Below, one piece after another: positions 34,832 to 44,560 of a stretch of 64,000 nt of DNA. The translations under genes were made by a program, and so were the position numbers. The stretch's first letter is position 1; each line of letters begins with the position of its first letter. The notes under the pieces are model-generated. The model was not told the origin of the DNA and did no database searches. It worked only from the letters and a program-made list of their open reading frames with translations. Source of the stretch: Paenibacillus phytorum (lineage in GTDB: Bacteria > Bacillota > Bacilli > Paenibacillales > NBRC-103111); the NCBI RefSeq assembly GCF_013141715.1, contig NZ_WHOA01000197.1, positions 1 through 64,000 on the forward strand, in the 5' to 3' direction.

Positions 34832-35707
34832 TTATCCTTTAATCGCGCCGATCATGACCCCTTTAACGAAATACTTCTGCAAAAAAGGATAGACGATCAG
34901 CATAGGCACAATGAGTACGATCACGCCGGCCGCTTTGATGGATTCTGGTGTCATTTGCTGCAAATCATCCGGTCTCACGGAATTAAGCTCCTGAAGAATT
35001 GATTGGCTGGCGACCATCTGTTGAATCATTACCGCCAAATTCATTCGTGTGCTGTCATTGATAAACATAAGTACGTGTAAGAATGAATTCCAATATCCGA
35101 CGCCATAGAATAAAGTCAACGTAGCCAAGACTGGCATGGATAACGGGAGAATAATCCGGGTGAGAAGTCTCCATTCTCCGCAGCCATCCATGCGTGCTGC
35201 CTCTTCAAGCTCTTCAGGCACATTCATAAAGAAGGTCCGAAGCACAAGCATATTGAACGCACTGATCAGACCCGGCATCCATATGGCGCCGTAAGTATCC
35301 AGTAAGCCGAGGCTTTTCACGATCAGGAACAGAGGAATTAAAGGTGTTCCGAACAGCATGGTAAATACGATAGCCAGTGTAAAAAAGCGACGCGCATAGA
35401 AATATTTCTTGGCTAACGGATAAGCCGCCATGATTGTAAACCACATGCTTAGCACAACACCGACAACGGTAATTACGACACTATTACGAAAGGCTTTGAC
35501 CATATTCGTGCCATCATATAAGGCTTTGTACGCTTCTATAGTCCAGCCTTGCGGCCACAGGGTTACATGCCCCGATACAATTGCCTGATAGCTGCTCAGA
35601 GATAAAGATACGATATGCATCAAGGGAAGAACGCAGCTGAGAGCTGCAAGGCCAAGGAACATATAATTGATTGTGTAAAAGATTTTCTCATCCCATGTTG
35701 GTTTCAT
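34832..35707 (-). CDS. Carbohydrate ABC permease (LplC/YtcP type)
   Basis: A 291-residue inner-membrane component with about six helices. The cytoplasmic EAA loop, EELEEAARMDGCGEWRLLTRIILPLS, docks the ATPase. The C-terminus KGVMIGAIKG is typical of the CUT1 subfamily with large binding proteins. AAAGGAG precedes the ATG. It lies 18 bases after the first permease gene, and the pair forms the channel for the 33092-34765 binding protein. Confidence 0.93.
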   Translation of the reverse strand: MKPTWDEKIFYTINYMFLGLAALSCVLPLMHIVSLSLSSYQAIVSGHVTLWPQGWTIEAYKALYDGTNMVKAFRNSVVITVVGVVLSMWFTIMAAYPLAKKYFYARRFFTLAIVFTMLFGTPLIPLFLIVKSLGLLDTYGAIWMPGLISAFNMLVLRTFFMNVPEELEEAARMDGCGEWRLLTRIILPLSMPVLATLTLFYGVGYWNSFLHVLMFINDSTRMNLAVMIQQMVASQSILQELNSVRPDDLQQMTPESIKAAGVIVLIVPMLIVYPFLQKYFVKGVMIGAIKG

Positions 35708-35725
35708 GATGGGGAGGCTCCTTTC

Positions 35726-36706
35726 TTACCACAGTCCTTGATCGAATTTACGGGCAAGTTGATTCGCAAGGACGACGAAGAAGAAGCCGACCAGAGATTC
35801 AAACAACCCGACCGCCGTAGTTAAACTGAACTGTCCTCCCTGGACACCCACGATAAAGATATAGGTGCTGATGACATTCGAGACATCCGAAACGGCTGCA
35901 TTTTGGAGCGTGTACACATGGTCAAACCCGACTTCCATGACAGTACCCATACTCAAAATCAGCATGAGAATAATCGTGCTGCGAATACCGGGCAGCGTGA
36001 CATGCCAGATCTGCTTCCATTTGGACGCACCGTCAATGCTGGCAGCTTCATACAGATGCGTATCGATCGAGGTAAGAGCCGCCAGATATATGATTGCTCC
36101 CCATCCAGCTTCCTTCCAAATCCCAGATCCGAGGAAGATAGCTATCCAACTATGCTCCTGATACAAGAAGGCAGTGGTGTGACCCGTCCATAGCTCCAAC
36201 AGCTTGTTAACGATACCTGATTGTTGAGAGAATATCGTAACGACAATGCCTCCGACAATGACCCATGAGAAGAAGTGAGGAACATAGATTAGCGTCTGTA
36301 CAATCCTTTTGAACCGCATGGCGCGAACTTCATTCAGTAGGATGGCAATGATAATCGGAAATGGAAATCCTGCAACAATGCTTAATAAGCTCAATGTGAC
36401 GGTGTTGCGGATGATGGTCAGCGTCTGGGGTTGGGTGAAAAGTGCCTTGAAATACTTTAGGCCAACCCATGGGCTTCCCCAAATGCCATCCATCAAGTTA
36501 TAGTTCTTGAAGGCAATTACATTCCCTAATATTGGAAAATATCTGAAGATAATAAAGTAAGCGATAACCGGTACAAACATAATCAACAGCGGCATATTTT
36601 GCTTGAAACGACGACGGGGCTGCAGCGACTTGGCGGCATGGTGGGTAAATCTTCGTGTAGTAATCATGGGGGCTGATTGAATGTTGTCTAGCGGTGTATG
36701 TGGCAT
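35726..36706 (-). CDS. Carbohydrate ABC permease (LplB/YteP type)
   Basis: A 326-residue membrane protein that heads the importer operon. After a basic N-terminus there are six hydrophobic segments, with the EAA loop HLYEAASIDGASKWKQIWHVTLPGI. The C-terminus NQLARKFDQGLW is typical of the LplB/YteP group. AAAGGAGGTG lies nine bases before the ATG. The operon continues with the second permease, binding protein and glycosidase, and the AraC-type regulator lies immediately upstream on the same strand. Confidence 0.93.
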   Translation of the reverse strand: MPHTPLDNIQSAPMITTRRFTHHAAKSLQPRRRFKQNMPLLIMFVPVIAYFIIFRYFPILGNVIAFKNYNLMDGIWGSPWVGLKYFKALFTQPQTLTIIRNTVTLSLLSIVAGFPFPIIIAILLNEVRAMRFKRIVQTLIYVPHFFSWVIVGGIVVTIFSQQSGIVNKLLELWTGHTTAFLYQEHSWIAIFLGSGIWKEAGWGAIIYLAALTSIDTHLYEAASIDGASKWKQIWHVTLPGIRSTIILMLILSMGTVMEVGFDHVYTLQNAAVSDVSNVISTYIFIVGVQGGQFSLTTAVGLFESLVGFFFVVLANQLARKFDQGLW

Positions 36707-36920
36707 CGTGTGTCACCTCCTTTAGTGTAAAAGTTGATCCATCTTTTGCTCCCTTGCCGTCGATGGAATCAATGTACCTCAGAGGTGCAATTCTTCTCAA
36801 TATACATGAATTAGCGAATAAACTCTTTTGAAACCCCTTGCTGTACAAGGCTTTAGCGGATTTGATGCAGAGGTGAATAAACATCAATTAACAATATACT
36901 TTTCTTGAAAAATGGCATGA

Positions 36921-39158
36921 TTACTCTTGCTTCCGATAATCGCCTGGCGTGACACCAGTATACTTCTTGAAGGCGCGTATAAACGATATGGCATGCGTGT
37001 ATCCAACCATGCCCCCGATGTCCTGGACGGAGTCACGGCTGCTCTGGAGCAGCTTTTTCGCCTGTTCCATCCGGATCTTAACGAGATAATCAACGAATTT
37101 TTCGCCAAACTCCTCTTTGAATGCACGGCTGACATGCGAGGCATGAAGCTGAAACTGCTCGCTTAACGAGGTAAGCGATAACTCAGGATCTGCATAATGG
37201 GTCTCCACGTAGGTGCGAATCTGGTTCATGACGGCATGTGTGCTTCTGTCTTCACGAATATCAGCCATCCGCTGCGATACTTCTTCTAACAAGTGAAACC
37301 AAGCTGCATATAATTCTTCGATCGTATCGAACTGTTCAATGACGTCGTTCAGCTGAGGCAGCGCGATTTGCCATAACTCCTGCAGCTCGACTGAGAGCTC
37401 CATCATCTCCCGGTGTAAATGATAAACCAAATAATTCATGAGATTGCGGATCTCATCGTAGGAGAATAACCCGACTTTTAATTCGGTGAAAATTTGTTCC
37501 AAGGCGGGTTTCCACTCCTTGTCCCCCAAGCGAAACGACTGAGCCAGTGATTTGACCAGAGGCAAATGCTTATACATTTCCTTCTCTGCGGACGCTTCGG
37601 ATTCCCAATGATACAGGACTCGATTCGTTCCTAAGGTCGATTTAAAGCGAAGAACATGGACCGCAGCCTCGTAGGAATGAACGAGCTCTTGAACTTGTCC
37701 AACCACATGCCCGACACCAAGTGTAATGCGGAAATGCAGATGCTGTTCGACCCAGGAGCGAACATTTTCGCACAGATTGGCTGCGAGTTTCTCGCTGTTT
37801 TTGACATTCTCATCGGCGAATATCACAACACTAAGCCTGTGTGTAGCCGTCCATTCCGCCCATACAGTCAGGCCAAGCGGTTCAGCAGTTTCATAAACGA
37901 CACGGCTTAGTACATATTTCAGCAGCTCTTGATCCTTTTGAGAGAACATTCTGCATACTTCCATATACTTATCCATCTCGATGACCGCTGCAGCAAGCTG
38001 ACCGAAGCCAGAAGGCAACTGCAGCCGATTCATCTCTGCTTTCCAGTCTTCATAATCGACTGCTCGGCTGCCTTCCAGCCATTCTTTGAAAAAGTGCCGC
38101 CGCCTGAATACGATATCTTCCTCATGCTGCTTCTCATAGCGGCTGGATAACTCCATGAGGTTGCCTATGGCTCGATCAATATACTGGAATTCGTCTTGTT
38201 TCTTGCCGTGGGCGCCCATCGACTTCAGTTCGGAATAGGCATGAATACGGGACATAATCAACTTAATCGGCCGATAATTGCGATATGTCACATAGGTCAT
38301 CCAGACCCCACCAAGGACAACCATAACCAGTCCCAATCCGATCCATACATAGGAGAATACAGAGGTGAAAGTAAACAAATAGTCATCGTTGAGACCGCTT
38401 CGGTATTCCCAGTTTGTATAATTGGAATGGATTCGGGTCAGCTCGGACCCTCTTTTTCTAGAGCCTGCTACTCCATCAGCGTTTCCAGATGCCATCAGCT
38501 GTTTACCTTCGGGATCGAATACTTCAATGAAGCTGATCCCTGAATTGGACATATCACCGACCATTCTTACAATAGAATCCATACTGATATTAACAACGAC
38601 GATGCCTTTTTGCCCGGATAACAGAGGAATCTTTCGTACTAAAGAAATGACGACTTTACGCTGATCCATCTCAGCAAATTCTTTAAAGATCCGCTGATTC
38701 GTCAGCTGATACTGAGAAGGGCTTTCCATCATCTCTTCTATGAACACTTTATCGCCGAAACGGTCTGCTGTTATCATCGTGTTTGGACTAATGACCATTT
38801 GATCAGAAACCCGGTAAAAGTAAACTGAATCAATAAACTTGTTGTAATTCATCATCCCCCGAATCAATTCTGTGACTTCATAAGCCGAGTAATAGGGATT
38901 TCCCTCAAATTTGTTGTCAAAAAACTGGTCAATCCGCTTATTTGTCTGCAGTTCCTTGATCACATATTCGTCTATCGTCTTCAAGGCATAGTCAACCGAC
39001 TGCATGATATGCAAAGCATACGTTTTATTTGCATTTTCAGCTTCTTTTTTGGACAATTGGCTGATCGAAAGAATAATAAGCACAATGAGCACGGAAGTGA
39101 TCATGAAAAATACAGGCAAATAGGAAAACAGAAGCCGATAAAACCATGGTTTGGTCAT
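36921..39158 (-). CDS. Membrane sensor with AraC-type DNA-binding domain
   Basis: A 745-residue one-component sensor of the YesS/YtdP type: a first membrane helix (~12-33), an extracellular Cache-like domain (~35-265), a second helix (~270-290), a long cytoplasmic middle, and a C-terminal AraC HTH pair (~650-742; LSLTSLSEQFQLHASHVSRAF, IGGMVGYTHAISFIRAFKKYTG). It probably senses an extracellular sugar or binding protein and activates the importer/glycosidase operon that begins 215 bases downstream on the same strand. No receiver domain is present. GAGGAG precedes the ATG. Confidence 0.9.
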   Translation of the reverse strand: MTKPWFYRLLFSYLPVFFMITSVLIVLIILSISQLSKKEAENANKTYALHIMQSVDYALKTIDEYVIKELQTNKRIDQFFDNKFEGNPYYSAYEVTELIRGMMNYNKFIDSVYFYRVSDQMVISPNTMITADRFGDKVFIEEMMESPSQYQLTNQRIFKEFAEMDQRKVVISLVRKIPLLSGQKGIVVVNISMDSIVRMVGDMSNSGISFIEVFDPEGKQLMASGNADGVAGSRKRGSELTRIHSNYTNWEYRSGLNDDYLFTFTSVFSYVWIGLGLVMVVLGGVWMTYVTYRNYRPIKLIMSRIHAYSELKSMGAHGKKQDEFQYIDRAIGNLMELSSRYEKQHEEDIVFRRRHFFKEWLEGSRAVDYEDWKAEMNRLQLPSGFGQLAAAVIEMDKYMEVCRMFSQKDQELLKYVLSRVVYETAEPLGLTVWAEWTATHRLSVVIFADENVKNSEKLAANLCENVRSWVEQHLHFRITLGVGHVVGQVQELVHSYEAAVHVLRFKSTLGTNRVLYHWESEASAEKEMYKHLPLVKSLAQSFRLGDKEWKPALEQIFTELKVGLFSYDEIRNLMNYLVYHLHREMMELSVELQELWQIALPQLNDVIEQFDTIEELYAAWFHLLEEVSQRMADIREDRSTHAVMNQIRTYVETHYADPELSLTSLSEQFQLHASHVSRAFKEEFGEKFVDYLVKIRMEQAKKLLQSSRDSVQDIGGMVGYTHAISFIRAFKKYTGVTPGDYRKQE

Positions 39159-39321
39159 AAAAACGCTCCTCTAACATAATCCATATGCAATGAAATAACA
39201 GTTCTGCCGCGTTCGTCTCGCGACCGCTCACTGTCGTACGTTATATGCAAAATATTCAGGGATCATGCTTGTATAAGTGAATCCGCTTGATACTGGCATT
39301 TCTATATGATTAACTTTACAG
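39159..39321. other. Upstream region of the AraC-type regulator
   Basis: No gene is seen. The regulator's promoter should lie here. The 66-bp repeat array starts at its distal end. Confidence 0.4.
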
Positions 39322-39735
39322 GCACTTTCCCTTTGGTTCAGGGTAAGCTTGATGAGGGGAGTTAGTCTTAAGTGAGAGTTTCTATGAGCACTATCCCTTT
39401 GGCTCAGGATAAGTTCGGTGAGGTGAGTCCATCTTAATTGAGAGCTTCTATGAGCACTATCCCTTTGGTTCAGGATAAGCTGGGTGAGGTGAGTTCAACT
39501 TAGTTGAGGGTTTCTATGAGCACTATCCCTTTGGTTCAGGATAAGCTGGGTGAGGAGAGTTCATCTTAGTTGAGGGTTTCTATGAGCACTATCCCTTTGG
39601 TTCAGGATAAGCTGGGTGAGGAGAGTTCATCTTAGTTGAGGGTTTCTATGAGCACTATCCCCTTGGTTCAGGATAAGTTCGGTGAGGTGAGTTCAACTTA
39701 GTTGAGGGTTTCTATGAGCACTATCCCCTTGGTTC
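39322..39735. repeat. 66-bp tandem repeat array (about 6.3 units)
   Basis: The anchor GCACTATCCC recurs at 39388, 39454, 39520, 39586, 39652 and 39718, with a diverged first copy at 39322; the spacing is exactly 66 bases each time. Each unit holds a TATCC/GGATA foldback and a CAACT-T-AGTTG palindrome. None of the frames I checked stays open on either strand. The outer copies are more diverged than the inner ones, as expected for a minisatellite that changes by slippage or recombination. Confidence 0.9.
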
Positions 39736-40098
39736 ATGTTCGAGGAAGGCAGTTTTGTAGACTGCTCAGAAAATATGTTTCTGAAAGGACTGAGTGGGAA
39801 AGAGAGGATGCAAGGAAAAAGTTAATTGAAGCAACGGAAACACCAACTGGATAAAAATGGGGATTATCACATCACTGTGGAACTCCCCAAACTAAATAGA
39901 ACTGTTCTAACTCCAGAAAAATATGATCACGCCCCGTCCCCGCCTCTGAAAATGAACTATATACATTAATAATAAAACACTGCGAAACCTTTTACTCTTT
40001 TTTTCTGAGTAAAAGGGATAATGCAAATAGGAAGATAAATAAAACCCGCCACTTCAGCTGAAACAGCTTGAATGGCGGGCTTGTTGTATCTTGGTTAT
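39736..40098. other. Intergenic region with one hairpin
   Basis: No gene is seen. CCTTTTACTC (39988-39997) pairs with GAGTAAAAGG (40007-40016) around a T-rich loop. It has no obvious T-run on either side and its role is unknown. The gcv terminator follows. Confidence 0.4.
40041..40079 (-). terminator. Terminator of the gcv operon
   Basis: CCCGCCA (40045-40051) pairs with TGGCGGG (40073-40079), with an inner CTTCAGCTG/CAGCTTGAA stem. On the minus strand a T-run follows (40041-40044 and beyond). It lies 20 bases after the gcvPB stop. Confidence 0.85.
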
Positions 40099-41580
40099 TT
40101 ATCCGCAAGTACAGTTCAGGACAGGCTTGCGGGCAGCAAGCGCTTCGTCCATACGGCTGACGACGGTGGTATAGGGAGCGTTTTTGACGAGATCCGGGTT
40201 TTCTTGGACTTCTTTGGAGATGGCGATCATTGTGTCAATGAATTCGTCTAAGGTTTGTTTGCTTTCGGTTTCTGTTGGCTCGATCATGATGCATTCTTCA
40301 ACGCTGAGCGGGAAGTAGATCGTAGGCGGGTGATAACCGAAATCGAGTAATCTTTTGGCAATGTCGAGTGTACGTACACCGAGTTTCTTCTGGCGGTTGC
40401 CAGAAAGCACGAATTCGTGCTTACAGAAGCGGGGGTGAGGTACATCAAAATATGGTGTCAGTCTAGCAAGCATGTAGTTCGCATTCAAGACAGCATACTC
40501 GGATACTTTGCGTAAGCCTTCTGGACCGAGTGTACGAATATAGGTATACGCGCGGACGAGGATGCCGAAATTGCCGTAAAAGCCTTTGACACGGCCGATC
40601 GTTTGCGGATAGTTGTAGTCGAAATAAAAACTGCCGTCTTCCCGTTTCGCAACGAGCGGAGTAGGTAAGAACGGGATCAGTTTTTCTTTGACGCCAACGG
40701 GGCCTGCTCCAGGTCCGCCTCCGCCGTGCGGAGTACTCATGGTTTTGTGCAGGTTGAGATGCACGACGTCGAAGCCCATGTCGCCGGGGCGAGTGATGCC
40801 CATAATGGCGTTGGCATTAGCGCCATCATAGTAAAGCAGTCCGCCTGCGGCATGTACGATCTCGGCGATTTCGACGATTTGTTCTTCGAACAAGCCGAGT
40901 GTATTCGGATTCGTTAGCATTAACGCTGCGGTATCGGGACCAACGGCTTTGCGAAGCTCATCGAGATTCACGAGGCCGCGCTCGTTGGATTTGATGGTTA
41001 TCGTTTCGAACCCCGCAACCGTCGCGCTGGCAGGGTTAGTGCCGTGCGCGGAGTCGGGGCAGATGACTTTGGTCCGCTTCTCGCCGCGACTCTCGTGGTA
41101 GGAACGGATCATCATCAGTCCGGTCCACTCACCATGAGCGCCAGCCGCTGGCTGTAGTGTTACACGGTCCATGCCGGTGAGGGCTTCAAGGTCATTTTGG
41201 AGATTGTAGAGCAGCTCCATCGCGCCTTGCAGCGATTCTTCCGGTTGGTACGGATGTATTTTGGCGAAGCCAGGGAAGCGGGCTACGTCTTCATTGATTT
41301 TTGGGTTGTATTTCATTGTACATGAACCGAGCGGATAGAAGCCGTTGTCGATACCAAAGTTGCGGCGCGAAAGCGCCGTATAGTGACGGATGACGTCTAC
41401 TTCATATACTTCTGGCAGGTCGGGTTCGTTCTGACGCCTAAACTTGCCTGGCAGGAGATCGTTCAAATTGACGTCTGGCACATCTGATTCAGGAAGTGAA
41501 TAGGCAACACGACCAGGGTGGCTCATTTCAAAAATGAGCGCTTTACCGTCTGATTTCACGTTCACGTTGTTTTCGCTCAT
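40099..41580 (-). CDS. gcvPB: Glycine dehydrogenase (decarboxylating) subunit 2
   Basis: A 493-residue beta-type P-protein subunit that carries the PLP site. The PLP lysine lies in NLHKTMSTPHGGGGPG (Lys ~279). Other motifs are CTMKYNPKINED near residue 85 and HGTNPASA. With GcvPA it decarboxylates glycine and passes aminomethyl to lipoyl-GcvH. The CxCG C-terminus (LNCTCG) is unusual-looking but intact. Its start overlaps the gcvPA stop by 4 bases, implying coupled translation. Confidence 0.97.
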   Translation of the reverse strand: MSENNVNVKSDGKALIFEMSHPGRVAYSLPESDVPDVNLNDLLPGKFRRQNEPDLPEVYEVDVIRHYTALSRRNFGIDNGFYPLGSCTMKYNPKINEDVARFPGFAKIHPYQPEESLQGAMELLYNLQNDLEALTGMDRVTLQPAAGAHGEWTGLMMIRSYHESRGEKRTKVICPDSAHGTNPASATVAGFETITIKSNERGLVNLDELRKAVGPDTAALMLTNPNTLGLFEEQIVEIAEIVHAAGGLLYYDGANANAIMGITRPGDMGFDVVHLNLHKTMSTPHGGGGPGAGPVGVKEKLIPFLPTPLVAKREDGSFYFDYNYPQTIGRVKGFYGNFGILVRAYTYIRTLGPEGLRKVSEYAVLNANYMLARLTPYFDVPHPRFCKHEFVLSGNRQKKLGVRTLDIAKRLLDFGYHPPTIYFPLSVEECIMIEPTETESKQTLDEFIDTMIAISKEVQENPDLVKNAPYTTVVSRMDEALAARKPVLNCTCG

Positions 41581-42932
41581 ACGAGTTCCTCCAGTGCAGC
41601 TGCGAAGGCATCGATATCTTCGCGCGTTCTTTGCTCTGTGACGGCAATAAGCATATGGCCGGCGAGCTCGGGGTAGTCGCGGCCGAGGTCGTAGCCGCCG
41701 ATGATGTTCTTCTGCAGGAGCTTACTGTTCAGCTCCTGCACGTTCGTGCCGTCAGGCAGTTTGACGGCAAATTCATTGAAGAAGCTGCCTGCGAATGGCA
41801 GCGAGAATTTAGTAGACGTGGCTAGGCGGTTCGCCGCGTAGTGGGCTTTCTGGACGTTGAGCTTGCCAACGTCTTGGATGCCCTGCTTGCCCATCGTGGA
41901 CAAGTACACGGATGCGCAAAGCGCGAGAAGCGCTTGGTTGGAGCAAATGTTCGACGTGGCTTTCTCACGTCGAATGTGCTGCTCCCGCGCTTGGAGCGTA
42001 AGGACGAAGCCGCGTTTGCCATCGCGGTCAACGGTTTGGCCCACGATGCGCCCAGGCATGCGGCGCATCCAGCTTTCGGCGACGGCGAAGTAGCCGCACG
42101 TCGGCCCGCCCAGCGCAGCTGGGATGCCGAGCGGCTGGCAGTCGCCGACAACGATGTCAGCGCCGAGCTTGCCCGGCGCCTCGAGCAGCCCGAGCGTGAG
42201 CGGATTCGCGCTCACGACGAGCAGTGCACCCGCGCCGTGCGCGAGGGGCTCTGCGGCCCCGATATCCTCCAAGCAGCCGAAGAAATTCGGCGATTGGAGG
42301 ATGACGGCAGCCGCGTCATCGCTGAGCTTGGAAGTGAGGTCTTCGAAGTCGGTCACGCCCTCTGGCGTGAGGCCGATCTCGACCACTTCCAAGTTCAGCC
42401 CGCGGGCGGTCGTGCGCAGGATAGCGCGCGCTTCCGGGTGCACCGCTCTTGAGACGAGCAGACGACTGCGTTTCGTCGCTCCGCTAGCCAGGGCGCCGGC
42501 TTCAGCCAGCGCCGTAGCGCCATCGTACATCGAGGCGTTCGCCACGGCCATACCGGTGAGCTCACAGATGTACGACTGAAACTCGAAAATCGCCTGCAGC
42601 TCGCCTTGGCTGATTTCCGGTTGGTAGGGCGTATACGCTGTGTAGAATTCTGAACGCGAGATGACATGATTGATCACCACCGGAAGGTGATGATCGTAGA
42701 TGCCAGCGCCGAGGAAGCTGGCATAACGGTCAAAGTCGGCGTTGCGGCTCGCCAGACCGCGCATATAGCGCAGCAGTCCTTGCTCATCCAGCGCCTTCGA
42801 TACGTTCAATTCGCCCTGAAAGCGAACCTTTTGCGGTATATCTTGAAACATCTCCTCCATGGATGAGATGCCGATAGTCTCCAGCATTTCTTTTTGATCC
42901 TGTTCCGTAATTGGCAGATAGCGGTGCTTCAT
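41577..42932 (-). CDS. gcvPA: Glycine dehydrogenase (decarboxylating) subunit 1
   Basis: A 451-residue alpha-type P-protein subunit, starting MKHRYLPITEQDQKEML. It is the non-PLP half of the split P-protein, with LGAGIYDHHLPVVINHV, YTPYQPEISQGELQAIFEFQ and NASMYDGATALAEA. ATG 42932 is chosen from homology, with GAGGAG 12 bases upstream; the frame is open further to 43037. Bases ~41640-42530 are clearly more GC-rich than the flanking genes. It is the second gene of the riboswitch-controlled operon. Confidence 0.96.
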   Translation of the reverse strand: MKHRYLPITEQDQKEMLETIGISSMEEMFQDIPQKVRFQGELNVSKALDEQGLLRYMRGLASRNADFDRYASFLGAGIYDHHLPVVINHVISRSEFYTAYTPYQPEISQGELQAIFEFQSYICELTGMAVANASMYDGATALAEAGALASGATKRSRLLVSRAVHPEARAILRTTARGLNLEVVEIGLTPEGVTDFEDLTSKLSDDAAAVILQSPNFFGCLEDIGAAEPLAHGAGALLVVSANPLTLGLLEAPGKLGADIVVGDCQPLGIPAALGGPTCGYFAVAESWMRRMPGRIVGQTVDRDGKRGFVLTLQAREQHIRREKATSNICSNQALLALCASVYLSTMGKQGIQDVGKLNVQKAHYAANRLATSTKFSLPFAGSFFNEFAVKLPDGTNVQELNSKLLQKNIIGGYDLGRDYPELAGHMLIAVTEQRTREDIDAFAAALEELV

Positions 42933-42966
42933 GATGACGGCTTGCTCCTCTCTTGAGACGAATGGC

Positions 42967-44061
42967 TTACGGTTTTCTTTTGTAAAAAGGGGTGGCAACG
43001 ACTTTAGCTTTGACCTGCGACCCTCTAATTTCCACATTCAATTCCGTGCCCAGCGCACTGTAAGCGGAATCGATTAAAGCCAAGCCCACGTTCGTTTTGA
43101 AAGTAGGAGATTGCGTCCCTGTTGTGACTTCACCGATCTGTTTACCATTCGTAATGAAAACGGCATAATGCGGACGCGGAATGCCGCGTTCGACCATTTC
43201 GATGCCGACGAGTTTGCGAGGTGTACCGTTTGCCTTTTGACCAGCGATCACGTCACGACCTATGAAATCTCCCTTATCCAGCTTCACAAAAAACGAAAGT
43301 CCAGCCTCTAACGGTGTAATATCCTTGGAAAGCTCTTGCCCGTAAAGGGGGAGACGAGCTTCAAAACGCAAGGTATCGCGAGCGCCTAAGCCAGCTGGCA
43401 CGAGACCATGCTCTTGACCTGCTTCAAGAAGCAACTTCCACAGCTTTACAGCATCCTTTTGATCCACATAGAGCTCGAAGCCATCTTCCCCTGTGTATCC
43501 GGTACGCGATAGGAGTGCTTTAATCCCAGCAACATCCGCCTCAGGAAGGAAGCGAAACGTTTTCAAAGATTGGATAGGCGCGTCTGTAAGTTTAGCTAAA
43601 ATCAGTTCAGCATGCGGTCCCTGCAGCGCGAGCATTGCCGTTTCCTCCGAAATGTTGACCAATTCCACAAGGCCCGTAAGGTTTTGCTGCATCCATTCCA
43701 CATCTTTGTCGATATTCGATGCATTGATCACCAGCATGTAGTTGTTATCACCAAGCTTGTAAACGAGAAGATCGTCTACAACGCCACCAGTCGGATAACA
43801 CATAAGGCTATATTGGCATTGACCTGCTTCCAGCTTAGACACATCGTTCGTTGTTATTTTTTGCAGAAAAGGGAGGGCGTCTTCTCCGCTTACTCGGACT
43901 TCCCCCATATGGGACACGTCAAAAAGCCCGGCCTGCTGCCTAACGGCGTCGTGCTCTTTTTGAATACCGGCGAATTGCACGGGCAGCTCCCAGCCTCCAA
44001 AATCAATGACTCGCGCTCCATGCTCCGCATAAATCGGGAAGAGCGGTGTTCGTTTTAGCAT
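42967..44061 (-). CDS. gcvT: Aminomethyltransferase (T-protein)
   Basis: A 364-residue T-protein that transfers the one-carbon unit from aminomethyl-GcvH to tetrahydrofolate and releases ammonia. Motifs: FGGWELPVQF near the start, LFDVSHMGE, LLSRTGYTGEDGFELY and the GLGARDTLR segment. ATG 44061 gives the canonical N-terminus (MLKRTPLFPIYAEHGARV), with GAGG eight bases upstream. It is the first gene of gcvT-gcvPA-gcvPB, behind a tandem glycine riboswitch. Confidence 0.97.
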   Translation of the reverse strand: MLKRTPLFPIYAEHGARVIDFGGWELPVQFAGIQKEHDAVRQQAGLFDVSHMGEVRVSGEDALPFLQKITTNDVSKLEAGQCQYSLMCYPTGGVVDDLLVYKLGDNNYMLVINASNIDKDVEWMQQNLTGLVELVNISEETAMLALQGPHAELILAKLTDAPIQSLKTFRFLPEADVAGIKALLSRTGYTGEDGFELYVDQKDAVKLWKLLLEAGQEHGLVPAGLGARDTLRFEARLPLYGQELSKDITPLEAGLSFFVKLDKGDFIGRDVIAGQKANGTPRKLVGIEMVERGIPRPHYAVFITNGKQIGEVTTGTQSPTFKTNVGLALIDSAYSALGTELNVEIRGSQVKAKVVATPFYKRKP

Positions 44062-44124
44062 GCTCGTAACCTCACCTTCGATTGTTGACATTGCTATTTT
44101 GCCCGAAATATAAGACAGAAAATG

Positions 44125-44170
44125 CAAAAAAAGAGCAAAACGTATGCAACACAAACATACCTTTTGCCCT
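44125..44170 (-). terminator. Riboswitch expression-platform terminator
   Basis: On the minus strand GCAAAAGGTATG, a nine-base loop, then CATACGTTTTGC form a stem with one mismatch, followed by TTTTTTT (44125-44131). It starts right at the 3' edge of the second glycine aptamer, so glycine binding should prevent its formation and let gcvT be transcribed. Confidence 0.8.
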
Positions 44171-44366
44171 GTCCTTTTTACCTGAGAGTTACCTCGCGCG
44201 AACTTCATGTCCGTCAAGTTTCCCCTTGGGTGTCCGTTTTCCCGCTGTTCGCGGAAATTCGAAGCTCTCCAGAGTTGCGTCCGATACAGGTCCTTTTGCC
44301 TGAGAGATTCACCACTTGGGGCTTACTCCTTCGGCGCCGCGAGCTTGCCCTGCGGTCTCTCCCTAT
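44166..44366 (-). ncRNA. Tandem glycine riboswitch
   Basis: Two consecutive glycine aptamers upstream of gcvT. The first has GGGAGAGACC, GCGCCGAAGGAG and CTCTCAGGCAAAAGGACC. The second has GGACGCAACTCTGGAGAG, CACCCAAGGGG and CTCTCAGGTAAAAAGGACAG. These are the signature elements of the gcvT RNA motif. Coupled to the terminator at 44125-44170, it should switch the glycine cleavage operon on when glycine is high. Confidence 0.96.
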
Positions 44367-44404
44367 ACCATCATTCGCCAATATTCAATTTGTTTTATAG
44401 TATT

Positions 44405-44435
44405 ATTATGTGCCCAAATTGGTGTGAATTGTCAA
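44405..44435 (-). promoter_or_regulatory. Probable promoter of the gcv operon
   Basis: On the minus strand TTGACA (44430-44435) and CATAAT (44405-44410) are separated by 19 bases, placing the transcript start some 30 bases before the first glycine aptamer. The spacer is slightly long. Confidence 0.5.
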
Positions 44436-44560
44436 CTGCAACTTTTGTAATTTAGAGGCATTCGACTGTGCTGGTAAAATTTATTGGGTCCGTCTTGACT
44501 TTGATGTTCCCATTAGATTAAGCTAAAAGCAAAATTTGCTGGTAAGCGAGGCGTTTAACG

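Noticed and set aside
39322..39735. Possible CRISPR array
   Set aside because: The 66-bp units are contiguous and similar over their whole length, so there are no unique spacers; no cas genes are present.
41841..42579. Long plus-strand frames opposite gcvPA
   Set aside because: Antisense to a conserved glycine decarboxylase subunit; compositional artefact.
44082..44455. Open frames across the region upstream of gcvT
   Set aside because: The region is explained by the tandem glycine riboswitch and its terminator.
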